From NCBI GenBank assembly GCA_947493255.1, contig CANLQK010000001.1:529317-593316 (forward strand): 64,000 nt of DNA. Direction: 5' to 3'. The notes below the pieces were generated by a model. It did not search any database. It had not been told where the DNA came from and worked only from the letters and a program-made list of their open reading frames with translations. Position 1 is the stretch's first letter. Each line of letters starts with the position of its first letter. The DNA comes from an uncultured Paracoccaceae bacterium (lineage in GTDB: Bacteria > Pseudomonadota > Alphaproteobacteria > Rhodobacterales > Rhodobacteraceae). Positions 29,275 to 37,769 of this stretch are shown here, piece after piece. The position numbers were made by a program, and so were the translations under genes.

Positions 29275-30431
29275 AGGTGTTTGTAATTGCGGGCGAACCG
29301 TCGGGTGACAAATTGGGCGGGGCCTTGATGAAAGGGCTTCGTGCGTTGGTTCCGGGCGTGACGTTTGAAGGTGTAGGTGGCCCGACGATGCAGGCGCAAG
29401 GCCTAGAAAGCCTATTCCCAATGCAAGAATTGTCCTTAATGGGCATTGCAGAAATCCTACCAAAATACCGCCACCTGAAACGCCGTATTCGCGAGACTGC
29501 AGACGCGGTGATCGAAACAAAACCGGATGTGTTGATCACAATCGATTCACCCGACTTTTGTTTGCGCGTCGCACGGTTAGTAAAGGCCGGATCAGATGTG
29601 CGCACGGTACATTACGTTGCACCAACGGTCTGGGCTTGGCGGGCAGGGCGCGCGGCTAAGATGGCCAAAAGCATCGATCAGGTTCTCGCGCTGTTTCCGT
29701 TCGAACCACCATTCATGGAAGCAGAAGGGATGCGATGTGATTTTGTCGGGCATCCTGTTGCCGCGGAACCCCCGGTTACCCCAACCGAGGTGCAGGGCTT
29801 TTTGAAGAAATACCAAATGCTCGCGTCGGGGACGGAAAAGGTCGTTATTCTCCCCGGGTCACGCCAATCCGAAATTGAACGGCTCGGCGAGACGTTCGTA
29901 AAGGCCATAGCCGATACAGATATTGCGGATAAGCAGGTCATCATTCCAACGCTTCCGCACCTTAGGGCCCAAGTCGAAAGGGTGTTTAAGCCAACTCTTG
30001 ATGGCTGTTTTGGGGTTGTCGTTGATGGCGAGGGTCTAACAGCAGAGCAAGCGGCCCGAGAACGGCTTGTTGCCATGGCCCATGCTGATGTCGCCCTTGC
30101 AGCGTCAGGGACTGTGTCGCTGGAGCTGGCGGCGGCCCGTACCCCTATGGTGATCGCATACGACATGAGCTGGCTAAGCCGCCAAGTCATCAGTCGAATG
30201 TTGTTGACCGATACAGTTACATTGGTGAACTTGGTCAGTGACACCCGTGTGGTGCCAGAATTCATCGGGCAAGATTGCCAACCGACGCCAATTGCACAGG
30301 CGCTGACGCAGGCATTCACATCGCCCGATGATCAATTGGCAGCGCTGGATGTTACGATGGACCGCCTTGGGCGAGGGGGGGAAGCCCCCGGCACTCGTGC
30401 GGCCCGCGCGGTCCTGTCAGGATTAAAATAA
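29271..30431 (+). CDS. lpxB: Lipid A disaccharide synthase
   Basis: 386 residues from ATG 29271, overlapping lpxI's TGA; an in-frame ATG at 29259 is less likely. It joins lipid X and UDP-diacylglucosamine. Family segments: KVFVIAGEPSGDKLGGALM, MGIAEILPKYRHLKRRI, VLITIDSPDFCLRVA, YVAPTVWAWRAGRA, FVGHPVAAEP, LLPGSRQSEI-like VVILPGSRQSEIERL, and ALAASGTVSLELAAARTPMV. Confidence 0.96.
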   Translation: MKVFVIAGEPSGDKLGGALMKGLRALVPGVTFEGVGGPTMQAQGLESLFPMQELSLMGIAEILPKYRHLKRRIRETADAVIETKPDVLITIDSPDFCLRVARLVKAGSDVRTVHYVAPTVWAWRAGRAAKMAKSIDQVLALFPFEPPFMEAEGMRCDFVGHPVAAEPPVTPTEVQGFLKKYQMLASGTEKVVILPGSRQSEIERLGETFVKAIADTDIADKQVIIPTLPHLRAQVERVFKPTLDGCFGVVVDGEGLTAEQAARERLVAMAHADVALAASGTVSLELAAARTPMVIAYDMSWLSRQVISRMLLTDTVTLVNLVSDTRVVPEFIGQDCQPTPIAQALTQAFTSPDDQLAALDVTMDRLGRGGEAPGTRAARAVLSGLK

Positions 30432-30445
30432 CCGGAGAGACGCCC

Positions 30446-31213
30446 ATGCCAGCCCCCGCGAATACCCTAAAGATGGCGCTACAGCGTGGTGATCAACAAT
30501 ATGGGTTATGGTTGACACTTGCCAATGCAACGGTGGCCGAGATTGCAGGACATGCCGGTTTTGATTGGTGTTTGATAGACGGGGAACACGGGCCTAACAC
30601 GCTTCAAACGATTGCGGCGCAGCTTCAGGCCTTGGCTGGAACCGATACACAAGCGGTTGTTCGGGTTCCCGTTGGTGAAGATTGGGTCCTGAAGCAGGTG
30701 CTTGACCTAGGTGCGCAAACAATTGTGGTGCCGATGGTGCATACGGCCGAACAAGCTGCCCAAGTGGCTGCTGCTGTCCGGTATCCCGGCGAAGGTGTAC
30801 GGGGCATGGGGGCTGCATTGGCGCGCGCCTCGAAATACGGCGAGATTGTCGATTATGTCAGCAGCGCGAACGAGCAGATTTGCCTGTTTGTTCAGATTGA
30901 AAGCGCAGAAGCCGTTAGAAATATCGATGCCATTGCAGCAACGGATGGCGTGGATGGCATTTTCGTGGGCCCTGCAGATTTAAGCGCCGATATGGGGTTT
31001 GTCGGCCAGATGGATGCTCCGGAAGTGTTATCAGCGATCGACCATGTTTATGCCCGCACAAAAGCTGCTGGGAAGATTATAGGAACAGTTAGTTTTGACC
31101 AAGCAGACTACCAAACTCAAGTCGACAAAGGCGTGACGTTCTTGGGGTTGGGGGGCGATGCAATGTTGCTGTCTCAAGTGTTAAAATCCGTTGCGCAGAC
31201 GGCTCCGTCCTAA
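30446..31213 (+). CDS. HpcH/HpaI-family class II aldolase
   Basis: 255 residues from ATG 30446 with GGAGAG upstream. A phosphoenolpyruvate-binding TIM barrel that adds pyruvate to aldehydes or splits 4-hydroxy-2-oxo acids. Typical segments: YGLWLTLANATVAEIAGHAG, FDWCLIDGEHGPN (base and metal site), VVRVPVGEDWVLKQVLDLGA, IVVPMVHTAEQAAQ, LFVQIESAEAVRNIDAIAAT, and DGIFVGPADLSADMGF. It follows lpxB by 14 bp but its chemistry is unrelated, so it may just share the mRNA. Natural substrate cannot be told. Confidence 0.92.
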   Translation: MPAPANTLKMALQRGDQQYGLWLTLANATVAEIAGHAGFDWCLIDGEHGPNTLQTIAAQLQALAGTDTQAVVRVPVGEDWVLKQVLDLGAQTIVVPMVHTAEQAAQVAAAVRYPGEGVRGMGAALARASKYGEIVDYVSSANEQICLFVQIESAEAVRNIDAIAATDGVDGIFVGPADLSADMGFVGQMDAPEVLSAIDHVYARTKAAGKIIGTVSFDQADYQTQVDKGVTFLGLGGDAMLLSQVLKSVAQTAPS

Positions 31214-31259
31214 ACTAACGTCTCTCGCATTTTTGCCTGCCAAGGCCGCGATGGGCAGA

Positions 31260-32372
31260 TCAATAGGGCACGTCTTCCAGGACACCATCGATTGACATTT
31301 GTTGATACAGCAGACCTTCGCGTAATCCACGGTCTGCGACAGACAGGCGGTCGGTTGGCCAAAGCCGCATCAAGGTCTGCAAAATAGCTGCGCCAGACAT
31401 TATCAGGGCCTGACGATCTTTTCCGATGCGAGGGTCGGCGCGCCTGCCTTCTTCACCTAGTTTTAGGTACCCATGGATCACAGCGTCAATCTGGTCCGAC
31501 GTCATTCGTAACCCATCAACTTTGGTCCGGTCATAGCGGCGCAGTCCTAAATGGCTGGCTGCAACAGTTGTGACTGTTCCAGACGTCCCGATAATTTGGA
31601 AACCATCGCGGGCCTGTTCAGTCCCAGAGGGTGCAAATTTTTCTAGGTTTTCCTCAAAGAACCAAGACATGAGCGCAAAACGTGCGCTGTCATCTTCCAC
31701 GTCAGCAAACTGATCCCGTAAGGTCGCGACCCCTAAGGGGACAGAAATCCAATCAACCACTTTGGCGGCCGCAAACGGGCCGGCATCTTGGCGAAACCCA
31801 GTGTGAAGTCGCATGATCGCGCGTGGCCGTTCGCGGGGGGGGACATTGGTTAGGTCTATCCAGACCAGTTCCGTCGAACCACCACCGATGTCGACAACCA
31901 GCAATTGTTCGGACTTTGTGCTGACCAAGGGCGCACATGAAATAACTGCTAAACGCGCTTCTTCTTCGGGTTGGATTATTTCTAATGCCAGACCAGTTTC
32001 GCGGCGCACTTGATTGATGAAATGTTGTGAATTTCGTGCGCGCCGGCAGGCTTCTGTCGCGACCAGCCGCATGTTGGTGACGTTGTGACGTTGTAGTTTC
32101 TGGCGACACACACGCATCGCATTGATCGTGCGCGACATTGACGCTCGACTCAATTTTCCAGTCTGCTCTAACCCTTGTCCAAGTTGGACAGATTTAGAGA
32201 AGCTATCGACCACATGAAACTGGCTGCCCTTTGGTTGGGCAATCAACATGCGGCAACTATTTGTGCCCAAATCCAACGCTGCATACAGCGCAGACGGATC
32301 AGGCGGTGTCGGCACGGGGTGCTCTACCGGTTGTGGGAACGCGCCCGCACCTTTGGGACGCTTGGGCGCCAT
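31260..32372 (-). CDS. Ppx/GppA-family phosphatase
   Basis: 370 residues. Exopolyphosphatase or pppGpp phosphohydrolase of the sugar kinase/Hsp70/actin fold. ATP-site motifs: YAALDLGTNSCRMLIAQP and LLVVDIGGGSTELVWIDL. ATEACRRARNSQHFINQVRR and IIGTSGTVTTVAASHLGL are also conserved. The ~30-residue N-terminus is Pro-rich. It lacks the C-terminal HD domain of E. coli Ppx/GppA, which is usual for the alphaproteobacterial short form. It converges on the aldolase gene and diverges from the C1 cluster at 32578. Confidence 0.93.
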   Translation of the reverse strand: MAPKRPKGAGAFPQPVEHPVPTPPDPSALYAALDLGTNSCRMLIAQPKGSQFHVVDSFSKSVQLGQGLEQTGKLSRASMSRTINAMRVCRQKLQRHNVTNMRLVATEACRRARNSQHFINQVRRETGLALEIIQPEEEARLAVISCAPLVSTKSEQLLVVDIGGGSTELVWIDLTNVPPRERPRAIMRLHTGFRQDAGPFAAAKVVDWISVPLGVATLRDQFADVEDDSARFALMSWFFEENLEKFAPSGTEQARDGFQIIGTSGTVTTVAASHLGLRRYDRTKVDGLRMTSDQIDAVIHGYLKLGEEGRRADPRIGKDRQALIMSGAAILQTLMRLWPTDRLSVADRGLREGLLYQQMSIDGVLEDVPY

Positions 32373-32577
32373 TGGTCACGCCCTCCATATCAAGTTACCT
32401 CTACCGTAAGCACGGGGCGGGCTTGGCGCAAGGTTTGTCATGCGCCTCACCAAAGTGTTGAAGATTTTGGGGGCGATGGGGGGTCGCCAATCGCCCTCTC
32501 AATGTCGAAAATAGGCGTCGTTGAAACCAATGCCGTTGTTAGGTGTTGAGTAAGGCGAACAAGGAGAAAGATTCGCA

Positions 32578-32874
32578 ATGGCAAATGTAGTGGTCGTCTA
32601 TTGGCGCGATATCCCTGCGCAGGTGATAGTTGGAAAGGGCCGTCGTGGCACCAAAAAGCAGCTGTCAGAACGGTTTGAACAAGCCATTGACCGTGCTGCA
32701 ATGAAGTCTGGTGCCGCCGAAACCGATGATTACTTGGCCGAGTGGCGTAAGGCAGACCCTTATGTCGTCGAAGGCGATGATGCCGATGTGGTCGAAGCAG
32801 AAGCCGCGCGTCTTGAAGCTGAATATGACAAAGATCGTCTGATGGAATTGATCAACAACAACGGTCATGCGTGA
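32578..32874 (+). CDS. Small conserved protein (virulence factor domain, PF13769-type)
   Basis: 98 residues. MANVVVVYWRDIPAQVIVGK, then KQLSERFEQAIDRAAMKSG, then TDDYLAEWRKADPYVVEG match the small family labelled virulence factor in Rhodobacterales. The ATG at 32578 has AGGAG upstream. The name has no proven meaning. It is regularly next to MTHFR-like and corrinoid methyltransferase genes, so a role in methyl transfer is more likely. The next gene begins 30 bp later. Confidence 0.82.
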   Translation: MANVVVVYWRDIPAQVIVGKGRRGTKKQLSERFEQAIDRAAMKSGAAETDDYLAEWRKADPYVVEGDDADVVEAEAARLEAEYDKDRLMELINNNGHA

Positions 32875-32903
32875 GCAGGCCATACCCTTTTAAGGAGGCT
32901 GTC

Positions 32904-33833
32904 ATGGCCCTATTGAATTTCCGCAAAAAAGAAACGCCGGCTTTCGGTGGGGTGAACCCGCAGTTAGAGGCGTTTTTGGACGGGTATTCCATAGAGATCA
33001 TGCCGCGTACGGCCGCGAAGGTCGAAGACTTTACAGCGCTCCTTCCAAAAGGCACGCGTGTTTACATCGCCCATATCGAAGGCACGCCAATCGAAGACAT
33101 GGTTGCCACGGCCAAACGGTTGGCGGACGACGGGTACCCTGTGATGCCGCATTTTCCTGCGCGCATCATTAAAAACAAGGCGATGTTGGACAATTGGGTC
33201 GCCATGTATCGTGGCGAGGCGGGCGTCGATCAGGCGTTGCTGTTGGCCGGTGGCGTAGATGCGCCGCACGGCGATTACCATTCATCCATGCAGCTTTTGG
33301 AAAGCGGTGCGTTTGACGGGTTCGAACGGCTGCACGTGGCGGGCCACCCCGAAGGGAACCGCGATATTGACCCAAAAGGGGGCACGGCGAACGTAGACGA
33401 TGCACTACGCTGGAAGCAGAAATTTTCTGAGACGACGGACGCTGAAATGGCGCTGGCCACACAGTTTGCATTTGAAGCCGCGCCAATCATCGAGTGGGCC
33501 GACAGCCTGAAAGAAGCAGGGATCACCATACCAATTCACATCGGGATTGCGGGGCCTGCGAAGTTACAAACCATGATCAAATTCGCCATGGCCTGTGGTG
33601 TTGGACCATCGCTGAAAGTGCTGCAAAAACGGGCCAAGGATGTCACCAAACTACTGCTGCCATTCGAGCCGACAGAGGTGCTGAGCGACTTGGCGGCCCA
33701 CAAAGCGGCCAACCCAGACAGCAACATCGAACGGGTCCATTTCTTCCCGCTTGGCGGGATCAAAACCAACGCCAATTGGGCGATTGAACATGGCGGTACG
33801 GCGGCGATACCTGCGGCATCCGATAACGTTTGA
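32904..33833 (+). CDS. Methylenetetrahydrofolate reductase-like protein
   Basis: 309 residues from ATG 32904, preceded by a strong AAGGAGG site (an in-frame GTG at 32871 overlaps the previous gene). FAD-dependent TIM barrel resembling MetF: YSIEIMPRTAAKVEDF, VYIAHIEGTPIEDMVATAKR, VMPHFPARIIKN, LLLAGGVDAPHGDYHSSMQL, and RLHVAGHPEGNRDIDPKGG. Standard MetF reduces 5,10-methylene-THF to 5-methyl-THF; next to a methyl-THF:corrinoid methyltransferase it may run in the oxidative direction during demethylation of methylated compounds. That direction is an inference. A 2.8-kb interruption separates it from its expected partner at 36616. Confidence 0.88.
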   Translation: MALLNFRKKETPAFGGVNPQLEAFLDGYSIEIMPRTAAKVEDFTALLPKGTRVYIAHIEGTPIEDMVATAKRLADDGYPVMPHFPARIIKNKAMLDNWVAMYRGEAGVDQALLLAGGVDAPHGDYHSSMQLLESGAFDGFERLHVAGHPEGNRDIDPKGGTANVDDALRWKQKFSETTDAEMALATQFAFEAAPIIEWADSLKEAGITIPIHIGIAGPAKLQTMIKFAMACGVGPSLKVLQKRAKDVTKLLLPFEPTEVLSDLAAHKAANPDSNIERVHFFPLGGIKTNANWAIEHGGTAAIPAASDNV

Positions 33834-34212
33834 GAGCATTCGCTTTTACGGGTTGAAAGGTTAACAGGGTTTGAGGTGAAAGCGTCCAACCTTGCCCAGC
33901 GACCGGTTAACGCCTTATTTTATTGAATTTTGACGATATTGAACCGGTATTGCACCGGTATGGGTCTGGTATTGCTCTGAGGCTTGGTTTGGCGTGGTTA
34001 ACGCATCGAACGCTTCGGTTTGTTAAGGACTTGAATTCTAGCGGCGAATGTCCGTTTCTAGCCAACTTTGATCAATGCAGTGTTATGCGCAAACGTCGGC
34101 ATTTGGATAAGTTGCGCCAAAGAGGGTCAAAGATGGCGGCAGATCGAACTTGCATTTGGGAAGCGGTTAAGATGACATCCGAATGAATATACGTAAGTGA
34201 CCAAGGTTAGAG
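33834..34212. other. Non-coding stretch before the orphan gene, with a 22-bp dispersed repeat copy
   Basis: About 380 bp without a convincing gene. An 87-codon frame from 33923 starts with TTG, lacks any family similarity and was rejected. The stretch is AT-richer than its neighbours and holds one copy of ATGGGTCTGGTATTGCTCTGAG (33960-33981), also found as a tandem pair at 50959-51002. Immediately before it, ACCGGTATTGC and ACCGGTATGGG occur as imperfect direct repeats (33944-33965). No terminator or promoter was recognised. Confidence 0.6.
33960..33981 (+). repeat. 22-bp dispersed repeat, single copy
   Basis: The unit begins ATGGGTCTGGTATTGC and ends TCTGAG. It differs by three bases from 50959-50980 and two from 50981-51002. 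Both places are intergenic. Confidence 0.65.
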
Positions 34213-36369
34213 ATGCACATTTACATTCGAGATTTTGGTCAACACAGCATGGAATTCGTGGATGTCATGAATGATGACATGTCCCGTAGGTTTGTGTTGC
34301 GCCCATTTCAAAACACTCATGTTCGCGATGTTGTAGAAGCCGAAGGAAACCTGTTTTGCCTTGCTTCATCACTGCGTGATCGTGCGCAAGAAACAGATTC
34401 AACGCAATTAGCAGTTTTTGACAGTTCAACCGGCGAAGAGATACGCCGGTGCGTTCTTCCATTTCGTGCGAATACGATCACGCATCTGCCGAAAAACGGC
34501 ATGCTTGCTGTTCAACAATCCAACCGCTTTATTTCTTTTCTGAATGCGAAAACGCTTGAGGTGCTTTGGCAAACCGATCCCCTTTTTGCACCCCAGCTGA
34601 AGAAGAAGTGGCTGTTTGGTTGGGGGGCTATTGCGCAAGGGTATCGCGAAGTTCCGCTCGATACTTTTCCTTACCCACCCGGACGTGTGTATGTTGGGAG
34701 CCGCCTGTTTGAAGATGAAGGAGGACAGATTTGGGGCCTCTCGTCATCAGAATGGGGAGACCGATTGAAGGACGAGATTCTAGGCAACAGCGTTGGTGTC
34801 ATATCGTTCGATGTCGATGCGCAGGCGCCGTCATATCACCCCATCGAGTTCTCGCCTTGGGGAGCTCCGAATTCGTTGGCAACAAGCCCTGATGGGCGCT
34901 TGGTCGTAAGGGACTCTCCTCAATGGGACCTAGGGCCTGCATATGATGCCGGCCATGATCGGTCGAAGTATGTTTGGTTGATCAATCATCAGAGCTTGGA
35001 CCTTTGGTCCTTGCCCGAGCAAAAACCTGTAAGCCGGCTGCATGTGTCAGATATCCCTGTACGCAAGTACATTGGACGTCAGGACCGCGATGTCGAAAAC
35101 CAATTGCGGGGCTTGGCTGCGTGGAGCCAAAAGGGCAAAGACCGGTTTAGGATGCCGTTTCGCATGCCGCCTGGCACCGCGAAACTAAACGCGGGCCATG
35201 ACGCACTGCGCGACTTACGCAACCTGCAAGAACACAACCGATTAAGGGTATTTTGGGAAGAAGACAGTTCTGCCTTTTGGGTTGTTTCAAGATACAGCTT
35301 GCGCCGAATAACAATAGACGGAGTGCAGGGGCCCTTGTTGATTTTCGATCGGTTTCTAAATGATGAGCACCGCGCGATTTTGGATAAGCGACCAGCGGGC
35401 ACAGATATTGGAGTGGGCGAAGTCTATCCCGCAGTGCAAATGCCGATAATTAAGGCCATAAAGACGACCGTCAACGACGTCGAGATCAGCTTTTACGGTG
35501 AAGTCATTCGTTTCCCCAAAAACGTTGCTATGTCTGATGTACCGGTGACGCTTTTGATGGATGATATGATCTCCGTTGCTCGTATTCCAAAACTTGCGGC
35601 GAAAGACGTCGCTGACAAAATACCAGGCTTGGTCAAGATTAAGTCTTGGGGGCAAGATGATGTTGCCGCTGGCTTGAAGAGACTGGCAGACACGCTTCGC
35701 AATGATATTTTCAGCCTCAAGGCCAACGGTATTAGCCTCGTCGTTCAGTTGCGTTCCAGTTTTCTTTCCGAGAGAGAATTCATCGAGAAGCTGTCAAACA
35801 AAGGCATCGACGTAACAAAAGAAGTCAAAGATGTAATTGACGGCTGGAATGCAGCACTTCGTCAACACAGCCTTTTGTTTTCGGGGAACTCAGAAGGCGC
35901 GGGCCCGCTTAGCTATTTCCTAGAATACCTTGCCGAACGCGATAGTAACTGCTTGGAACAGCTTCGTAATTATTGCCTGTTGCGCGACGGGGAGCACGAA
36001 AGCTATTCGCGTGATACTGTGCTCAGATCTTTCCTAGATCGCACAGGGTTCTCGGGGCCTGAGCTTTGGCGGTTGGGAATTCTGTATGCTTTGCTGTTCG
36101 GACGTGATGGGCGGAGTGTCGTGAGTGAGGGTCAACAGGTTTCCGACTGGGTGCACACGGGCCTTCTGGAGAAAGCGCGAGAGACTTTGCGGCCTGAGGA
36201 TTTTGCCCTGTATGTGCGTCAAGAGTTGGAGGAATTCGAGCTGCAGCCCGATACATTCGCCGCCTTTGGTACGCATGCAGATGCAGCGGCGAATGCTAAA
36301 CAAGACCTACTTGCCCAACTCAAGAACACGGCTTGGGATCAGGAGTGTCGAGCGACTTTGGTTGGTTGA
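34213..36369 (+). CDS. Orphan 718-aa protein, beta-propeller-like N-terminus, unrecognised
   Basis: No family recognised. Residues ~60-300 carry WD40/quinoprotein-like blade segments: QLAVFDSSTGEEIRRC, RFISFLNAKTLEVLWQ, NSLATSPDGRLVVRD and YVWLINHQSLDLWSLPEQ. Further strands follow to ~400 (SAFWVVSRYSLRRITI, GPLLIFDRFL). From ~420 the protein becomes alpha/beta and then helical, with ELWRLGILYALLFGRDGRS and EDFALYVRQELEEFEL. No signal peptide or membrane helix, so cytoplasmic. It interrupts the one-carbon cluster and uses AGG, AGA and ATA codons more than the genes beside it, suggesting acquisition. The +1 frame stays open to 36502, so a C-terminal frameshift is possible but unproven. Confidence 0.65.
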   Translation: MHIYIRDFGQHSMEFVDVMNDDMSRRFVLRPFQNTHVRDVVEAEGNLFCLASSLRDRAQETDSTQLAVFDSSTGEEIRRCVLPFRANTITHLPKNGMLAVQQSNRFISFLNAKTLEVLWQTDPLFAPQLKKKWLFGWGAIAQGYREVPLDTFPYPPGRVYVGSRLFEDEGGQIWGLSSSEWGDRLKDEILGNSVGVISFDVDAQAPSYHPIEFSPWGAPNSLATSPDGRLVVRDSPQWDLGPAYDAGHDRSKYVWLINHQSLDLWSLPEQKPVSRLHVSDIPVRKYIGRQDRDVENQLRGLAAWSQKGKDRFRMPFRMPPGTAKLNAGHDALRDLRNLQEHNRLRVFWEEDSSAFWVVSRYSLRRITIDGVQGPLLIFDRFLNDEHRAILDKRPAGTDIGVGEVYPAVQMPIIKAIKTTVNDVEISFYGEVIRFPKNVAMSDVPVTLLMDDMISVARIPKLAAKDVADKIPGLVKIKSWGQDDVAAGLKRLADTLRNDIFSLKANGISLVVQLRSSFLSEREFIEKLSNKGIDVTKEVKDVIDGWNAALRQHSLLFSGNSEGAGPLSYFLEYLAERDSNCLEQLRNYCLLRDGEHESYSRDTVLRSFLDRTGFSGPELWRLGILYALLFGRDGRSVVSEGQQVSDWVHTGLLEKARETLRPEDFALYVRQELEEFELQPDTFAAFGTHADAAANAKQDLLAQLKNTAWDQECRATLVG

Positions 36370-36615
36370 TGAATCTAAAGTAGATTTAGAAGCAGACTTA
36401 CGAGGAAACCCAACATACTTACGCAATGTCCGCACAGCTGGCGTTGGTGCCATCTTTACTGCTGCGCAGAAGTGGGATGGGGTGGAAAGCTCATCATCTT
36501 AATGAATACATTTCGGGGTGACGTCGCGGGTGGGGCTGGCTATGTCGCAAGTACGCCTTCCTTCGTGCCACTGCGCGTTAGGGTCAGGTGAAACACACCA
36601 TTCGGAGAGCCGCCC
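36370..36615. other. Non-coding gap between the orphan gene and the methyltransferase
   Basis: 246 bp. The first ~130 bp are open in the +1 frame relative to the orphan gene and end in a Ser-rich run. The last part has GGAGAG before ATG 36616. No hairpin with a T-run was seen. Confidence 0.5.
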
Positions 36616-37695
36616 ATGACCCGCACTGTTATCGAATCCAAAACCAAAACCGCCATCATCGGGTTTGACGAACCGTTCTGCGTTATTGGCGAGCGGATCA
36701 ACCCGACGGGCCGCAAGATTTTGAACGAAGAGCTGGAGCGCGGTGATTTTTCCCGCGTGGAGGCCGATGCGATCGCGCAGACCATGGCGGGGGCGAACGT
36801 TCTCGACATTAACTCGGGGGCTGTGTTTTCCAACAAGATGGCCGAAGACGCGCGTTATGCGGACAATAACTTTGTCGAGCCAGAGCTGATGAAGCAGTTG
36901 GTCGAAAAGGTGCAGGCTGTGGTGGACACGCCGTTGTGCATCGACAGTTCTGTTCCGGGTGCGTTGGAAAACGGTTTGGCGGCTGCTGAAGGGCGCCCGT
37001 TGTTGAATTCCGTCACTGGTGAAGAAGAACGTCTGGAACTGGTGTTGCCACTGGTCAAAAAGTACAACGTGCCGGTTGTTGCGATTTCCAATGATGATAC
37101 GGGCATTTCTGAAGACCCAGAGGTGCGGTTTGCCGTTGCCAAAAAGATCGTCGAACGTGCGGCGGATTTTGGCATTCCGGCCCATGACATTGTGGTCGAC
37201 CCGCTGGTGATGCCCATTGGCGCGATGTCGACCGCTGGATTGCAGGTGTTCACCTTGGTGCGCCGTTTGCGCGAGGAATTGGGCGTGAACACGACCTGTG
37301 GCGCGTCCAACATTTCGTTTGGATTGCCCAACCGCCACGGGATTAACAATGCGTTCCTGCCAATGGCGATCACGGCTGGTATGACGTCTGCGATTATGAA
37401 CCCAGTGGCGTTGCCGGTTGGGCCAAAGAAGATTGCCGCAAAGAAGGAAGAAGTTCTGGCATCAGGCATTATTCTTCCTGAGGGTATGGACGACGAGACC
37501 TTTGTTCAGATGTTTGGGTTGGGGTCCACCAAGCCGCGTGCGGGCAAAGAAATGGAAGCGATCCTTGCGGCCAATTTCCTGACCAACAATGACGATGGTG
37601 GTGCCGCGTGGATCACTGCGAACCGTGAAGCCCCGAAAGCAGGCCAAGAAGGCCGCGGTCGGGCAGGGCGCAAAGGTGGTCGCCGTCGCGGGTAA
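36616..37695 (+). CDS. Methyltetrahydrofolate:corrinoid methyltransferase (pterin-binding)
   Basis: 359 residues. Pterin-binding TIM barrel of the MtgA/AcsE/MtrH group, which moves a methyl group between cob(I)amide and tetrahydrofolate. Motifs: FCVIGERINPTGRKILNEEL, MAGANVLDINSGAVF, PLCIDSSVPGALENGL, LLNSVTGEEERLELVLPL, IVVDPLVMPIGAM, and GASNISFGLPNRHGINNAFL. It ends in a basic GRAGRKGGRRRG tail that is unusual for the enzyme. A perfect terminator follows. With the MTHFR-like protein it would feed methyl groups from demethylases into the folate pool. The corrinoid protein and methyltransferase subunits are not in this window. Confidence 0.9.
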   Translation: MTRTVIESKTKTAIIGFDEPFCVIGERINPTGRKILNEELERGDFSRVEADAIAQTMAGANVLDINSGAVFSNKMAEDARYADNNFVEPELMKQLVEKVQAVVDTPLCIDSSVPGALENGLAAAEGRPLLNSVTGEEERLELVLPLVKKYNVPVVAISNDDTGISEDPEVRFAVAKKIVERAADFGIPAHDIVVDPLVMPIGAMSTAGLQVFTLVRRLREELGVNTTCGASNISFGLPNRHGINNAFLPMAITAGMTSAIMNPVALPVGPKKIAAKKEEVLASGIILPEGMDDETFVQMFGLGSTKPRAGKEMEAILAANFLTNNDDGGAAWITANREAPKAGQEGRGRAGRKGGRRRG

Positions 37696-37715
37696 ACCGG
37701 TCCGATAACACATAG

Positions 37716-37751
37716 AAAAAGCCGCGCAGAGGATGTTCTGCGCGGCTTTTT
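37716..37751 (+). terminator. Strong Rho-independent terminator after the corrinoid methyltransferase gene
   Basis: AAAAAGCCGCGCAGA (37716-37730) and TCTGCGCGGCTTTTT (37737-37751) are perfect 15-bp complements with a 6-nt loop. The symmetric A/T runs let it also stop the minus-strand hydrolase transcript. Confidence 0.93.
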
Positions 37752-37769
37752 TGATTTTTGCGGTCAGGG

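Noticed and set aside
33923..34186. 87-codon open frame between the MTHFR-like gene and the orphan
   Set aside because: It starts with TTG without a good ribosome site, shows no recognisable fold, and overlaps the dispersed repeat. Kept as non-coding.
34213..36369. Calling the orphan a WD40 protein or a defence-system component
   Set aside because: Blade-like segments are suggestive but not diagnostic, and there are no recognisable defence partners next to it.
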